From IGN2 sp964639955 (lineage in GTDB: Bacteria > Bacteroidota > Ignavibacteria > Ignavibacteriales > Ignavibacteriaceae), in the NCBI GenBank assembly GCA_964639955.1, contig CAZXGJ010000026.1, forward strand, positions 1 through 43,297: DNA of 43,297 nucleotides. Reading direction: 5' to 3'. Each line of letters opens with the position of its first letter. Positions within the stretch are counted from its first letter, which is position 1. Positions 36,368 through 43,297 of the stretch are shown in pieces. The translations under genes were made by a program, and so were the position numbers. The notes below the pieces were generated by a model. The model was given only the letters and a program-made list of their open reading frames with translations, was not told the DNA's origin and did not search any database.

Positions 36368-37359
36368 AAATTATCTTTCAGCACTGTATCGAAAAGTTTA
36401 TCCCTGTTAACGGGCACAATACCGACTTCACCACAGACAATTCCGGCAGCATAATTGGCGAGCAAAGAAGCTTCATAGATATCGGCACCTGCTGCAAGCG
36501 CAATAGTTAGCGTAGAAATAACCGTATCACCCGCGCCTGAAACATCGGCAACTTTTCTGGCTTTTGTGGGCATACGTTTTTCTGAACCATCCTGTTCAAA
36601 AACTGCAATACCGTTTTCACCGAGTGTCATTAAAACATATTTCGAGTTCAGCTCAAGGAGCAGTCTTTCACCGGCAAAGGAAATATCTTCATCGGAAAGA
36701 ATTTTCATTCCCAAAACAGCTTCAGTTTCTTTCCGGTTGGGTTTGAATACGGTAACATTTTTATACTCGAAGAAATTATCAAATTTCGGATCGACGGTAA
36801 TTAACATATTTTTACTGTTTGCTATTGAAATGATTTGATTTATCAGCGAATGGGTTAATACACCCTTGTTGTAATCCTGTAAAATAATTCCATCAAGGCT
36901 GTCGATAATTTTAGCAATTTGTAAAAGTAACTTTTCCTCAATTTTTTTATTAACCGGTGTTCTATTTTCTTTATCTATTCTCACTATATGCTGGTTGTTT
37001 GCAATCACACGGGTTTTTGTAGTTGTTCGACGGTTGTCATCTGTAATTATGGCTTCAGCATCAATATTATTTTCTTTCAGTAATGAAAAGAAGATTGTAC
37101 CATAACTATCATTACCAATTACACCAACCGGGAGCGGAATGCCGCCAAGCTTCTGAATATTCAGCGCTACATTTGCCGCACCACCAAAACGGAAAAATTC
37201 TTCTTCAACTTCCAAAACAGGAACAGGAGCTTCCGGCGATATCCTTTTTACATCTCCCCAGTAATAACCATCGAGCATCATATCGCCAATAACCGCAATT
37301 CTTTTACCGTTGAGTTTATCTTTTAATTCGTTCAGTCTTTTTTCTGAAATATCAACCAT
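36364..37359 (-). CDS. rfaE1: D-glycero-beta-D-manno-heptose-7-phosphate kinase
   Basis: PfkB/ribokinase-family kinase of 331 residues making heptose 1,7-bisphosphate for LPS core. IGDMMLDGYYWGDVKRISPEAPVPV near residues 24-48 is diagnostic for HldE-type kinases, with GGAANVALN at 59-67 and the catalytic GAGDT at 275-279 (base D278). It is the first gene of the five-gene envelope operon and has an AGGTGA Shine-Dalgarno-like sequence. No gmhA or gmhB is in the window. Confidence 0.95.
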   Translation of the reverse strand: MVDISEKRLNELKDKLNGKRIAVIGDMMLDGYYWGDVKRISPEAPVPVLEVEEEFFRFGGAANVALNIQKLGGIPLPVGVIGNDSYGTIFFSLLKENNIDAEAIITDDNRRTTTKTRVIANNQHIVRIDKENRTPVNKKIEEKLLLQIAKIIDSLDGIILQDYNKGVLTHSLINQIISIANSKNMLITVDPKFDNFFEYKNVTVFKPNRKETEAVLGMKILSDEDISFAGERLLLELNSKYVLMTLGENGIAVFEQDGSEKRMPTKARKVADVSGAGDTVISTLTIALAAGADIYEASLLANYAAGIVCGEVGIVPVNRDKLFDTVLKDNL

Positions 37360-37771
37360 TTTTCACCTGATTATTAAAAAAAACTGAAATTAAAATAAGT
37401 ATAAATAGACAGGTTAGAAAGACCCGAAGCACTATATTTGATTCTTCCGGGAAAACATAAAATTTTTTAGTTGGTATTAATTCTGTTACAAAATTAAACT
37501 GTATTATTGAACGGGCAGCGCAGATTTAGTATTTCTTCAGAGCTATTCTGATAAAAATTGCATATATACGTTAAGAGTTCTATCATCAAAACAAAAAAAA
37601 ATTACTTTCTCAATCGATTCACTCTTCACTGAAAATTTCTTTACTTCTCCAACTGCAATCTCTGTTGCTCTCTCCTGTTGAAAGCTATTATTGGTGCAAT
37701 CGTGGCTGTGGTTGGAGCAGCGATTATATTCCTGAGATGATGCTGCCTATTTACTCTTCGGGAAAAAATAA
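37360..37771. other. Intergenic region with macro-domain remnant
   Basis: This gap lies between the start of the rfaE operon and the end of the AAA/DUF4143 gene. It must contain the rfaE1 promoter near 37,360-37,480. Bases 37543-37683 hold a truncated macro-domain gene. The rest is AT-rich, without further structure I can support. Confidence 0.6.
37543..37683 (-). pseudogene. C-terminal remnant of a second macro-domain gene
   Basis: On the minus strand 46 codons plus a stop align without gaps to the last 46 codons of the intact macro-domain gene at 39034-39549, with 28 identical residues by my count, including ERAT, IAV, EVKKF, ESIEKVIF and CFD. At the nucleotide level 37583-37687 matches 39074-39178 at 88 of 105 positions. 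The frame is open, but sequence upstream loses similarity, so this is a 5'-truncated relic rather than a gene. It lies on the far side of the AAA/DUF4143 gene from the intact copy. Confidence 0.8.
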
Positions 37772-38962
37772 TTATAGCTCAAATAAATCGTCAACATTCA
37801 ATTTAAGAAATTCTTCCCAGGGCAATGAGTCATCACTAATTAGTATTGTCTTAAAAGGTTTGTATTTCTTTTTGAATGATTCTAAACCAGCGTGAAATTT
37901 AACTTTTCCTGATTTAACTTCGATGGCAATTACTTTTTTATTCTTAGTAATTACAAAATCAACTTCAGAATTTCCGTCACGCCAGTAAAAAAGTTTAAAA
38001 TTCGCCAGCCGTGATTGATTCAGAAGATGAGCTCCGATCGACTGCTCAATCCTTCTTCCCCAAATATCAAAACGATTTTTTGTGCTGGAAAAACTTTCAC
38101 CGGAATAAACTGAAAGTAAGGAAGTGTTATAAGCCAGCCATTTAGGGGAAGAAGACTTAGTCGAAATTTTCGAACCGGAAAATTTTTGCAAGCCCGTTAC
38201 AAGCCACACCCGATCCAGTAAGTTTTGATAATGAGCCAGTGTGGTTGTGTTGCCAGCATCGGTCAGCTGCCCAAGAATTTTTGTATATGAAAGAATTTCA
38301 CCGCTGTAAATGCGGGCAAGTTCAAAAAGGTTTTTGAGTAATGCAGGCTTCTGAATTGTGGTAAGCTGCAGAATATCTTTTGATATTGTTGTTTCGATAA
38401 TGGAATTCTGTATATAGTCTTTCCATCTGACTTCATCATCAATAAAACCTGAAGCACCGGGGTATCCACCAAAATAAACATATTCTTCCGGTGTGAATCC
38501 AAATGCCTCGTGCATCTCATTTAAACTCCAGTGAGGAAGTTTTATAAGTTCGAACCTTCCGGTCAAAGATTCACTTAATCCTTTATCTATCAGAAGAGTT
38601 GATGAACCAAGTAAAAGTACTTTTACATTGATATTATTAATTCTGTCCTTATCCCATTCCTTTTTAACTAGCTCACTCCAATTATTGATTTTCTGAATTT
38701 CATCAATAATAAGGAGATAAGAATCTGAGCCAGTGGATTTTAATTTAATTCTTGCTGCTTCCCACTGCTGTTCTATCCAAATTGATGAAGAGGAAGGAAT
38801 ACCATCCGCAGATACATAACTAAAGGGAGTTCTAATATTCTTTGTTAGCTGTGTGGCTAAAGTTGTTTTACCTGATTGTCTGGGTCCCGTTATGACCTGA
38901 ATCAGGCAGTGCTTTTCCTGAATTCGATTTTCTAATGTGATTATTTGTTTTCGTTCAAACAT
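37772..38962 (-). CDS. AAA_14/DUF4143 family ATPase
   Basis: Protein of 396 residues. Residues about 15-170 form the AAA_14 domain with Walker A GPRQSGKTT (K32) and Walker B YLLIIDEIQ (D87, E88). The C-terminal DUF4143 part ends in a PD-(D/E)xK-like core: D335 in EVDF and E348-V-K350 in IAIEVKSG, so nuclease-type metal binding is possible. The family is abundant, patchily distributed and often mobile; its physiological role is not settled. A 42-bp palindrome begins 7 bases before the start codon. It lies between an intact macro-domain gene and the remnant of another. Confidence 0.9.
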   Translation of the reverse strand: MFERKQIITLENRIQEKHCLIQVITGPRQSGKTTLATQLTKNIRTPFSYVSADGIPSSSSIWIEQQWEAARIKLKSTGSDSYLLIIDEIQKINNWSELVKKEWDKDRINNINVKVLLLGSSTLLIDKGLSESLTGRFELIKLPHWSLNEMHEAFGFTPEEYVYFGGYPGASGFIDDEVRWKDYIQNSIIETTISKDILQLTTIQKPALLKNLFELARIYSGEILSYTKILGQLTDAGNTTTLAHYQNLLDRVWLVTGLQKFSGSKISTKSSSPKWLAYNTSLLSVYSGESFSSTKNRFDIWGRRIEQSIGAHLLNQSRLANFKLFYWRDGNSEVDFVITKNKKVIAIEVKSGKVKFHAGLESFKKKYKPFKTILISDDSLPWEEFLKLNVDDLFEL

Positions 38963-38968
38963 AAAGTG

Positions 38969-39010
38969 TTACTCAATTGACTGAGCAAATTTACTCAATC
39001 AATTGAGTAA
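38969..39010. promoter_or_regulatory. 42-bp near-perfect palindrome, candidate operator
   Basis: The element is symmetrical about 38989/38990, with 19 of 21 pairs complementary; mismatches are at 38981/38998 and 38986/38993. It is built from four related TTACTCAAT-type segments in alternating orientation. It sits immediately upstream of the AAA/DUF4143 start codon and downstream of the macro gene stop, so an operator or autoregulatory site for the ATPase gene is the simplest reading; a transposition end is another option. Confidence 0.7.
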
Positions 39011-39033
39011 AATCCAAAAAACTGTAAATAGCA

Positions 39034-39549
39034 TCATTCTTCAAGGATTTTTTTGTAAATCCTAAAAGCCTCCTCATCAAAACAAACAAAAATTACTTTC
39101 TCGATTGATTCATTCTTCTTTAAAAATTTCTTTACTTCATTCACTGCAATCTTTGTTGCTCTCTCCAATGGGAAGCGATAAACTCCTGTGCTGATTGCCG
39201 GGAACGCAATTGTTCTGATTCCATTTTCAACAGCCAGCTTCAAAGAATTTCTATAACAATTTGCAAGAAGATTGTCCTCATTATTTTTTCCTCCATTCCA
39301 AACCGGACCAACAGTATGAATAATATATTTTGCAGGAAGATTAAATCCGGGAGAAATTTTTGCTTCACCGGTTGGACAGCCGCTAAGCTTTCTGTTGAAC
39401 TCAAGTAACTCAGGTCCGGCTGCACGATGAATTGCACCATCAACTCCACCACCACCAAGCAGGGAAGTGTTTGCTGCGTTAACAATTGCATCAATTTTTT
39501 GCTTGGTAATATCACCTTTTTCTATTTGAATTCTTTCACTTATTTTCAT
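39034..39549 (-). CDS. Macro domain protein, O-acetyl-ADP-ribose deacetylase-like
   Basis: Single macro domain of 171 residues, close to E. coli YmdB, which hydrolyses O-acetyl-ADP-ribose and modulates RNase III. GDITKQKIDAIVNAANTSLLGGGGVDGAIHRAAGPELL and the loop AFPAISTGVYRFP form the ADP-ribose pocket. I start at the ATG at 39549 because it aligns with the YmdB N-terminus; an ATG at 39588 would add 13 residues. It is followed by the palindrome and the AAA/DUF4143 gene on the same strand. Confidence 0.92.
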   Translation of the reverse strand: MKISERIQIEKGDITKQKIDAIVNAANTSLLGGGGVDGAIHRAAGPELLEFNRKLSGCPTGEAKISPGFNLPAKYIIHTVGPVWNGGKNNEDNLLANCYRNSLKLAVENGIRTIAFPAISTGVYRFPLERATKIAVNEVKKFLKKNESIEKVIFVCFDEEAFRIYKKILEE

Positions 39550-39607
39550 AACAGATAATCTTTTATATTCAAGTTTATTATCAATCAAAAATTAATAAAA
39601 TATTTCT

Positions 39608-40138
39608 TTGAGAAGAAAAATCAGCACAGTGGTAATTGCCTTAATTGCATTAACTATTACCGGGCTACATTTTAGTCCATCGGAGAGTCGTTACGTTACT
39701 GCAAATGTTTGTTCTGCCTGTCACTCTGGTGATAGTGTAAATTTTGTTTACGAAAAATGGCAGGCATCTGCTCATGCTAAAGCGTACCAAACTTTAAAGA
39801 CTCAAAAAGCAAAAGATGTGGCTAAAAAACTGGGCATCGGGGATCCTTCGGAAGCGGCGAAGTGTTTGAAATGTCATGTAACAAATGGTGGAACCGGGAA
39901 GAATATCGATCTTGAAGAAGGCGTTAGCTGCGAAGCATGTCACGGGCCGGGTTCAAAATATATTATGAGAGAAATTATGTCGGACAGAAAAAAATCTGAA
40001 GAGAAAGGATTAAAAATTCCAGCTAACGATCCGGTGTTTTGCAAAACCTGTCACAATCCCGCAAGCCCGACTTATAAGGAATTTAAATTTGCATCCTCTT
40101 GGGAGAAAATAAAACATCCGAAACCGGTAAAGAATTAG
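39608..40138 (+). CDS. Tetraheme cytochrome c family protein (cytochrome c554-like)
   Basis: Exported c-type cytochrome of 176 residues. An N-terminal hydrophobic segment (5-20) is followed by four CxxCH sites at C35-H39, C86-H90, C108-H112 and C145-H149. The segment YEKWQASAHAKAYQTL supplies candidate distal histidines, as in multiheme cytochrome c554-type proteins. The frame contains no ATG before the signal, so the TTG at 39608 is taken. Electron transfer in the periplasm is expected; partners are unknown. It is divergent from the macro gene. Confidence 0.9.
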   Translation: MRRKISTVVIALIALTITGLHFSPSESRYVTANVCSACHSGDSVNFVYEKWQASAHAKAYQTLKTQKAKDVAKKLGIGDPSEAAKCLKCHVTNGGTGKNIDLEEGVSCEACHGPGSKYIMREIMSDRKKSEEKGLKIPANDPVFCKTCHNPASPTYKEFKFASSWEKIKHPKPVKN

Positions 40139-40212
40139 ATTTTCTGCTTTGCTTGATATGTATCTGATATTCGTCTTCCAATTTCAATATTTTTTCCGCT
40201 AATTATTTTTTG

Positions 40213-40238
40213 AGCCAGAGGCTCATCAACCTTTGGCT
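40213..40238. terminator. Weak hairpin between convergent genes
   Basis: Arms AGCCAGAGG (40213-40221) and CCTTTGGCT (40230-40238) pair with one G-T and an 8-base loop, between the cytochrome and kbl stops. No T-tract follows on either strand, so termination is only possible. Confidence 0.3.
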
Positions 40239-40303
40239 GAAATTACTTCAAAAACTTAAGTGATACTATGTTCCGAAGAATCAAATACAACTTATAGCCT
40301 GAA

Positions 40304-41494
40304 TTAAATTCTCATCTCCTTCTTAACTTCTGAAAACTTCTCAACTGCAAAATCCAGATCTTCTTTTGAATGTGCGGCAGATATCTGCACACGGATTCTT
40401 GCTGTTCCTTTTGGAACAACGGGATAAAAGAAACCGATAACATAAATGCCCTTCTCAAGAAGTCTGGCAGCCATATTTTGTGAAAGCACAGCATCACCTA
40501 ACATAATTGGAACAATTGGGTGAATGCCTTCCTTAATTTCAAAGCCAGCGGCTTTAATTTTTTCTCTGAAATACTTTGTGTTTTCTTCAAGCCTATCCCT
40601 GAGATGAGTTGTTGAACTTAACATTTCCAGCACTTTAAGTGAAGCGGCGACAATGCTTGGAGCTACTGTATTTGAAAAAAGATACGGGCGGGATCGCTGC
40701 CTTAAAAGATCTACAATTTCTTTTCTTGCGCTGGTATAGCCGCCGCTTGCCCCGCCGAGTGCCTTACCAAGTGTTCCTGTTATAATATCAACTCTTCCCA
40801 AAACATTATTGTATTCGTGTGTGCCTTTACCATGCTTACCCATAAAACCGACCGCGTGTGAATCATCAACCATTACCATTGCATTATAATTATCTGCGAG
40901 ATCACAAATTCCTTTAAGGTTGGCAATATATCCGTCCATAGAAAAGACACCATCAGTAGCAATTAATATTTGTTTAGCGTTATTCGATTTGGCTTCCTTT
41001 AATTTTTCTTCGAGGTCGTTCATATCACTATTCCTGTAACGATACCTTTGTGCTTTACATAAACGTACCCCGTCTATTATGCTTGCATGATTCAGCTCAT
41101 CACTTATAACTGCATCATTTTCTCCGAGAAGTGTTTCGAACAATCCGCCGTTAGCATCAAAGCAGGAGGTATAAAGAATTGTGTCTTCTGTTTCTAAAAA
41201 CTCAGAGATTTTTTTCTCAAGCTCTTTATGGATTTCCTGTGTACCGCAAATGAAACGAACTGAAGAAAGTCCGTAGCCCCATTTATCATAACTTTCTTTT
41301 GCTGCTTTAATTATTTCGGGATTGTTGGCAAGTCCGAGATAATTATTGGCGCACATATTAAGAACTTTTTGTCCGCCAGTAACTTCAATATTTGCACTCT
41401 GCGGGCTTGTGATTATTCTTTCCTTTTTATAAAGCCCTTCTTTTTCGATGCCTGATAAAATTTCTGAATAGTACTGTTTAACCTGTTGGTGCAT
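40304..41494 (-). CDS. kbl: Glycine C-acetyltransferase (2-amino-3-ketobutyrate CoA ligase)
   Basis: PLP enzyme of 396 residues, second step of threonine degradation to glycine and acetyl-CoA. The Schiff-base lysine is K244 in GTLGKALGG, the same number as in E. coli Kbl; DDSHAVGFMG at 210-219 contacts the cofactor. It forms a pathway pair with tdh upstream, but about 535 bases with a four-helix-bundle gene separate the two. Confidence 0.96.
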   Translation of the reverse strand: MHQQVKQYYSEILSGIEKEGLYKKERIITSPQSANIEVTGGQKVLNMCANNYLGLANNPEIIKAAKESYDKWGYGLSSVRFICGTQEIHKELEKKISEFLETEDTILYTSCFDANGGLFETLLGENDAVISDELNHASIIDGVRLCKAQRYRYRNSDMNDLEEKLKEAKSNNAKQILIATDGVFSMDGYIANLKGICDLADNYNAMVMVDDSHAVGFMGKHGKGTHEYNNVLGRVDIITGTLGKALGGASGGYTSARKEIVDLLRQRSRPYLFSNTVAPSIVAASLKVLEMLSSTTHLRDRLEENTKYFREKIKAAGFEIKEGIHPIVPIMLGDAVLSQNMAARLLEKGIYVIGFFYPVVPKGTARIRVQISAAHSKEDLDFAVEKFSEVKKEMRI

Positions 41495-41530
41495 AACACT
41501 TCCTCAATTTATTAATGCTCGATGATAACC

Positions 41531-41543
41531 CCTGATACCGGAT
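41531..41543 (-). repeat. Short inverted-repeat partner of 41987-41999
   Basis: CCTGATACCGGAT here and CCAGATACCGGAA, read on the minus strand at 41999-41987, match at 11 of 13 positions in inverted orientation. They bracket the four-helix-bundle gene. Confidence 0.45.
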
Positions 41544-41551
41544 TATTAATA

Positions 41552-41926
41552 TTACTTTTCACTTATATGTTTTTTTTCAATTGATCCTAAAAATCTAATT
41601 AGCTTCTTACCCAGCAGATTCAGCTTTTTTAATAAATCTGTAAACAATTTATTATCAGAAAGGGATTCGGTTTCGTACAAAGTTTCGAGATGATCTATTG
41701 TTTCATCAGTTGAAGCAACAGAAAAAGTAAGATAACGAATGAACTCATTCTTGTACCTTCTTCTTCCATATCCTTCGACAATATTAGAGCGGATTGATTT
41801 AGATGAGCGACGAATCTGACTTCCCTCTTCATACATTTCAAACTTAGGAAGCGTTAAAGTCATTTTGTGAATTTCGATTGATATTTCTCTTGCAAGCTGC
41901 CAGACTTCCAAATTTTTGTAATTCAT
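41552..41926 (-). CDS. Four-helix-bundle protein (23S rRNA intervening-sequence family)
   Basis: Protein of 124 residues of the S23/IVP family (TIGR02436), related in fold to the Avd accessory proteins of retroelements. Family stretches are YKNLEVWQLAREIS, QIRRSSKSIRSNIVEGYGR and NEFIRYLTFSVAS. Such genes sit inside 23S rRNA intervening sequences in some bacteria, but here it stands between tdh and kbl. Its molecular role is unsettled. Heptamer repeats lie just upstream and a short inverted partner just downstream, suggesting a cassette. Confidence 0.92.
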   Translation of the reverse strand: MNYKNLEVWQLAREISIEIHKMTLTLPKFEMYEEGSQIRRSSKSIRSNIVEGYGRRRYKNEFIRYLTFSVASTDETIDHLETLYETESLSDNKLFTDLLKKLNLLGKKLIRFLGSIEKKHISEK

Positions 41927-41975
41927 TATTTAACCTCCAAATTATTAGTGTGCCTTCAAATGTAAATAATGTATT

Positions 41976-42024
41976 CAGAATCAGTATTCCGGTATCTGGA
42001 ATCAGGCATCCGGAATCCGGTATT
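41976..42024. repeat. Seven tandem degenerate heptamers
   Basis: The 49 bases split into seven 7-mers: CAGAATC, AGTATTC, CGGTATC, TGGAATC, AGGCATC, CGGAATC and CGGTATT. The consensus is nGGnATC. The array lies between the tdh stop (42030) and the four-helix-bundle gene. Confidence 0.7.
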
Positions 42025-42029
42025 TCGGG

Positions 42030-43219
42030 CTATTCCCAGTCTAATATCACTTTCCCCGAATTCCCTGATTTCATTATTTCAAATCCTTCAAGGTAATCAT
42101 CAANNNNNNNNNNNNNNNNNNNNNNNNNNNNNNNNNNNNNNNNNNNNNNNNNNNNNNNNNNNNNNNNNNNNNNNNNNNNNNNNNNNNNNNNNNNNNNNNN
42201 NNNACTTTCCCCGAATTCCCTGATTTCATTATTTCAAATCCTTCAAGGTAATCATCAATCTTAAACCTGTGAGTAATAATCGGGGAAATATCCAATCCGC
42301 TCTGCACCATTGCCTGCATCTTGTACCAGGTTTCGAACATCTTTCTGCCGTAAATACCGCGTATGGTTATTCCGTTGAAAATAATTTTATTCCAGTCAAC
42401 TCCGGCATTGGAAGGAAGAATACCGAGAAGAGCAATATTTCCGCCGTGGTACATAACATCAATCATATCATTAAAAGCATGAATGCTTCCGCTCATTTCA
42501 AGCCCAACATCAAAACCTCCGACCATTCCAAGTTCCCGAACTACATCGGGTAATTTCTCTCTGGTAATGTTAACTGCCCGGGTAACTCCCATTTTCTTCG
42601 CAAGATTCAGCCGGTAATCGTTCATATCAGTAATAACAATATTTCTTGCGCCTGAATGTTTAACGACTGCCGCTGCCATAATTCCAATCGGACCCGCGCC
42701 TGTAATTAAAACATCCTCACCCAGAACATCGAATGATAAAGCAGTATGAACTGCATTGCCAAAAGGATCGAAGACGGAAATTATATCTTTGGAAATATTC
42801 GGATCGCAATGCCAGATGTTTGAAACAGGAATTACAAGATATTCAGCAAAACATCCCGGGCGATTTACTCCAACTCCTTTTGTATTAGGACAAAGATGTC
42901 CCCTTCCTGCTCTGCAGTTGCGACAGGTACCGCAAACGATGTGTCCCTCACCGCTCACCAGTTCGCCCACTCTAACATCGTGAACATTCTCCCCGAATGC
43001 TTCGATAGTTCCGACATACTCATGGCCAACTTGCATCGGAACAGGAATGGTTTTTTGCGCCCACTCATCCCAGTTATAAATGTGAATATCAGTTCCGCAA
43101 ATGGAAGTCTTATGGATTTTTATCAGGACATCATTTGGTCCGTATTCAGGAACAGGAACTTCATCTATCCAGATTCCGGGCTTGGCATGTTTTTTAACGA
43201 GGGCTTTCATTTTTTGCAT
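42030..43219 (-). CDS. tdh: L-threonine 3-dehydrogenase (interrupted by an assembly gap)
   Basis: Zinc-dependent medium-chain dehydrogenase that oxidises threonine to 2-amino-3-ketobutyrate. The catalytic zinc ligands are C41, H66 and E67; the structural zinc cysteines are C96, C99, C102 and C110; the nucleotide loop is GAGPIG. The written sequence is broken by 100 N flanked by an identical 55-base repeat. If one repeat and the N are removed, the frame runs to a TAG at 42032-42030 and ends in SGKVILDWE, giving 344 residues, or exactly 341 from Met4, the length of the E. coli enzyme. The GAGG before Met1 favours 43219. The pairing with kbl supports the assignment. Confidence 0.95.
42049..42258. 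repeat. Perfect 55-bp duplication around the gap
   Basis: Bases 42049-42103 and 42204-42258 are identical and directly abut the two ends of the N run. This is the signature of two contigs that overlap by one assembly k-mer and were scaffolded instead of merged. Confidence 0.95.
42104..42203. other. Assembly gap of 100 N
   Basis: A run of exactly 100 N, the conventional placeholder for a gap of unknown size, inside tdh. See the flanking duplication. Confidence 0.99.
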
Positions 43220-43297
43220 AACAGTACCTCAGAGGGATTGTTTGGTTTCGATTAAAAGAGAACTTATAAATTGTGCAGTGAAAATTATAGATAAGGC

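Noticed and set aside
37678..37740. Short plus-strand frame encoding a hydrophobic peptide (KAIIGAIVAVVGAA...)
   Set aside because: It lies antisense to the upstream edge of the macro-domain relic, begins at a TTG without a ribosome binding site, and is better explained as chance composition.
42074..43219. tdh reading through the N run and ending in another frame
   Set aside because: That end is created by the artificial gap; merging the 55-base overlap gives the proper C-terminus at 42030.
1..43297. tRNA, rRNA, transposase or prophage genes
   Set aside because: I looked for T-arm-like GGTTCGAATCC patterns, conserved rRNA segments and DDE or integrase motifs and found none that hold up.

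Overview
The window is an AT-rich bacterial chromosome segment, dense with genes and without rRNA, tRNA, phage or transposase genes that I can recognise. The gene content suggests a Gram-negative member of the Bacteroidota/Chlorobi/Ignavibacteria assemblage. The pointers are an S46 dipeptidyl-peptidase, DUF2911, a TamB-like protein, separate heptose kinase and adenylyltransferase genes, a BadF-type kinase with an AmpG-like permease, and TAnnTTTG-like promoter octamers. The lineage is an inference. The ribosomal genes carry clear Shine-Dalgarno sequences, and several secreted or envelope proteins appear to use TTG, GTG or even ATT starts. A run of exactly 100 N near the right end is probably an assembly artefact.

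Left part (1-15,100). After about 450 bases with no gene comes a tight plus-strand cluster that looks like peptidoglycan recycling: a sugar kinase of the BadF family, an AmpG-like permease, a serine hydrolase of the beta-lactamase fold, a NagZ-like GH3 enzyme fused to a second, catalytically degenerate beta-lactamase domain, and a PQQ-type sugar dehydrogenase. Next come an SNase-like nuclease, a small outer-membrane protein, a block of four covarying palindromes filling a convergent gap, an S46 peptidase, a double zinc-ribbon protein, a phosphohexomutase, DUF2911 and a class V aminotransferase-fold enzyme.

Middle (15,100-25,800). This part is housekeeping: a Lon-like protease, the radical SAM enzyme AmrS, an SDR oxidoreductase, a YciO-type protein, L28, and the minus-strand blocks prs-rplY-pth and rpsF-ssb-rpsR-rplI, separated by a terminator. 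Upstream of prs is a lipoprotein with an unusual start codon.

Right part (25,800-43,297). A five-gene minus-strand operon of 11 kb, with almost no spacing, carries rfaE1, rfaE2, tamB, rnr and a 1,064-residue protein joining a HExxH protease domain, a PD40 propeller and an Omp85-type barrel. I read this as an envelope-biogenesis operon in which the fused Omp85 protein may be the outer-membrane partner of TamB; it is the best candidate here for an undescribed system. Beyond it lies an accessory island: an AAA/DUF4143 protein with a 42-bp palindrome at its start, flanked by an intact macro-domain gene and the in-frame C-terminal remnant of a second one. A tetraheme cytochrome follows, then the threonine degradation pair tdh-kbl, interrupted by a four-helix-bundle gene with heptamer repeats beside it.
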